A stretch of 64,000 bases of DNA from Pampus argenteus (taxonomy: Eukaryota; Chordata; Actinopteri; Scombriformes; Stromateidae), in NCBI GenBank assembly GCA_036937835.1, contig CM072876.1, forward strand, positions 18,908,001-18,972,000, given 5' to 3'. Below are positions 63,594-64,000 of this stretch, in pieces; positions within the stretch are counted from its first letter, which is position 1, and each line of letters opens with the position of its first letter. A program made the position numbers and the translations under genes. Below the pieces are notes generated by a model. It worked only from the letters and a program-made list of their open reading frames with translations, did no database searches and was not told the origin of the DNA.

Positions 63594-64000
63594 AAACCAT
63601 GTTTGCCATCAACAAGTAACTGATTTCTAATGATTAGGACCAAAAAACTCACTTCTGAGAGCTTCCTGCAGCTTTTACTGTAACATTTGTAAAAATAGCT
63701 TTCTCTCAGCGAGAGAAGGTCAAAACTGACAACTACAGTTTTTCTTAAACAAGGAGCAATATTTTCAATCAAAACCATGTTTGCCATCAACAAGTAACTG
63801 ATTTCTAATGATTAGGACCAAAAAACTCACTTCTGAGAGCTTCCTGCAGCTTTTACTGTAACATTTGTAAAAATAGCTTTCTCTCAGGCCAAAACTGACA
63901 ACTACAGTTTTTCTTAAACAACAAGCAATATTTTCAATCAAAACCATATTTGCCATCAACAAGTAACTGATTTCTAATGATTAGGAGCACAAAACTCACT
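63594..64000 (-). repeat. 2607-bp HOR, start of copy 3 (cut by window edge)
   Basis: The first monomers of the unit return, including CCATATTTGCC at 63945, 2607 bp after 61338. The HOR therefore continues beyond the window. Confidence 0.88.

Larger units (their letters stand above)
16581..64000 (-). repeat. Reverse-oriented satellite array (same family)
   Basis: The same monomer continues on the opposite strand to the end of the window, about 275 copies, seen on the given strand as CCATGTTTGCCA repeating at 169 or 178 bp. The only forward-strand pieces are five fragments of about 36 bp inside the palindromes at 20.4, 21.9, 24.4, 25.1 and 26.7 kb. Short and long monomers alternate in fixed patterns that repeat as HORs. 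The variants AAAATTGCTTTC and AATGAATAGGAGC were seen only in this arm. The array runs off the right edge, so its true length is unknown. Confidence 0.98.

Noticed and set aside
77..63962. Hundreds of open frames of 63-124 codons on one strand per arm
   Set aside because: They repeat once per monomer, follow monomer orientation, mostly begin at TTG instead of ATG, overlap the next by about 29 bases in another frame, and have no initiation context, domain or unique neighbour. The longer ones (84, 108, 121, 124 codons) arise from one-base or stop-codon changes such as the lost A near 31188.
1..64000. CRISPR array
   Set aside because: The period is 169/178 bp with no unique spacers; the entire period is repeated. 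There are no cas genes.
1..64000. Alpha satellite of primates
   Set aside because: The monomer length is similar, but the sequence does not match what I know of the 171-bp alpha consensus and there is no CENP-B box.
1..64000. Naming the species or family from a PstI-type satellite of similar size
   Set aside because: Several animal groups have PstI or HindIII satellites of 169-180 bp, but I cannot recall a sequence match and will not guess.
1..64000. Promoters, tRNA, rRNA or ncRNA genes
   Set aside because: No box A/B, rRNA core or other conserved RNA signature seen; TATTTTTA-like stretches occur in nearly every monomer and carry no specific support.

Overview
The window is satellite DNA from end to end. 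It holds a single tandem family with a monomer of about 169 bp (short form) or 178 bp (long form), roughly 370 monomers in all. I see no protein-coding gene, rRNA, tRNA, mobile element or unique sequence. The short form is about 35% G+C by hand count and contains no CpG. A nucleosome-length monomer, multi-level higher-order repeats (HORs) and megabase-style homogenisation point to a eukaryotic centromeric or pericentromeric array, known mainly from long-read assemblies. I do not recognise the family and cannot name the species.

Monomer numbering used below: position 1 is the T of TGGCAAACATGG, read in the forward orientation. Landmarks are a two-state site at 31-37 (CTCCTTG or CTTGTTG), the 9-bp insertion site after position 70 that makes the long form, a PstI site CTGCAG at 107-112, a second two-state site at about 134-139 (TGTGCTCC or TTTGGTCC), and the near-palindrome CTAATCATTAG at 141-151.

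Layout: (1) 1-16580, forward array, a mosaic of overlapping HOR duplications (2084, 2253, 4355, 5575 and 6271 bp offsets, plus a local 348-bp dimer amplification). (2) 16580/16581, abrupt tail-to-tail orientation switch with no spacer. (3) 16581-19070, mixed reverse monomers. (4) 19070-27500, a reverse HOR domain carrying five copies of a fold-back palindrome; the 4-nt centre is inverted in one of them. (5) 27500-32400, the most variant-rich stretch. (6) 32400-43931, two copies of a 5.85-kb super-repeat that itself holds three related units of about 1.9-2.2 kb. (7) 44414-50283, two adjacent 2935-bp HOR copies. (8) 50040-55160, a ladder of 872, 1210, 1041 and 863-bp offsets. (9) 55160-58190, a second copy of the 43.75-47.1 kb segment. 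(10) 58380-64000, a 15-monomer, 2607-bp HOR present twice and continuing past the window edge.

There are no genes to work together. What the window records is a history of unequal exchange, local amplification, one large inversion and one snap-back event later spread with its HOR. The many short open frames are a by-product of the monomer: each runs along the monomer orientation, most begin at TTG rather than ATG, and each overlaps its neighbour in a different frame.
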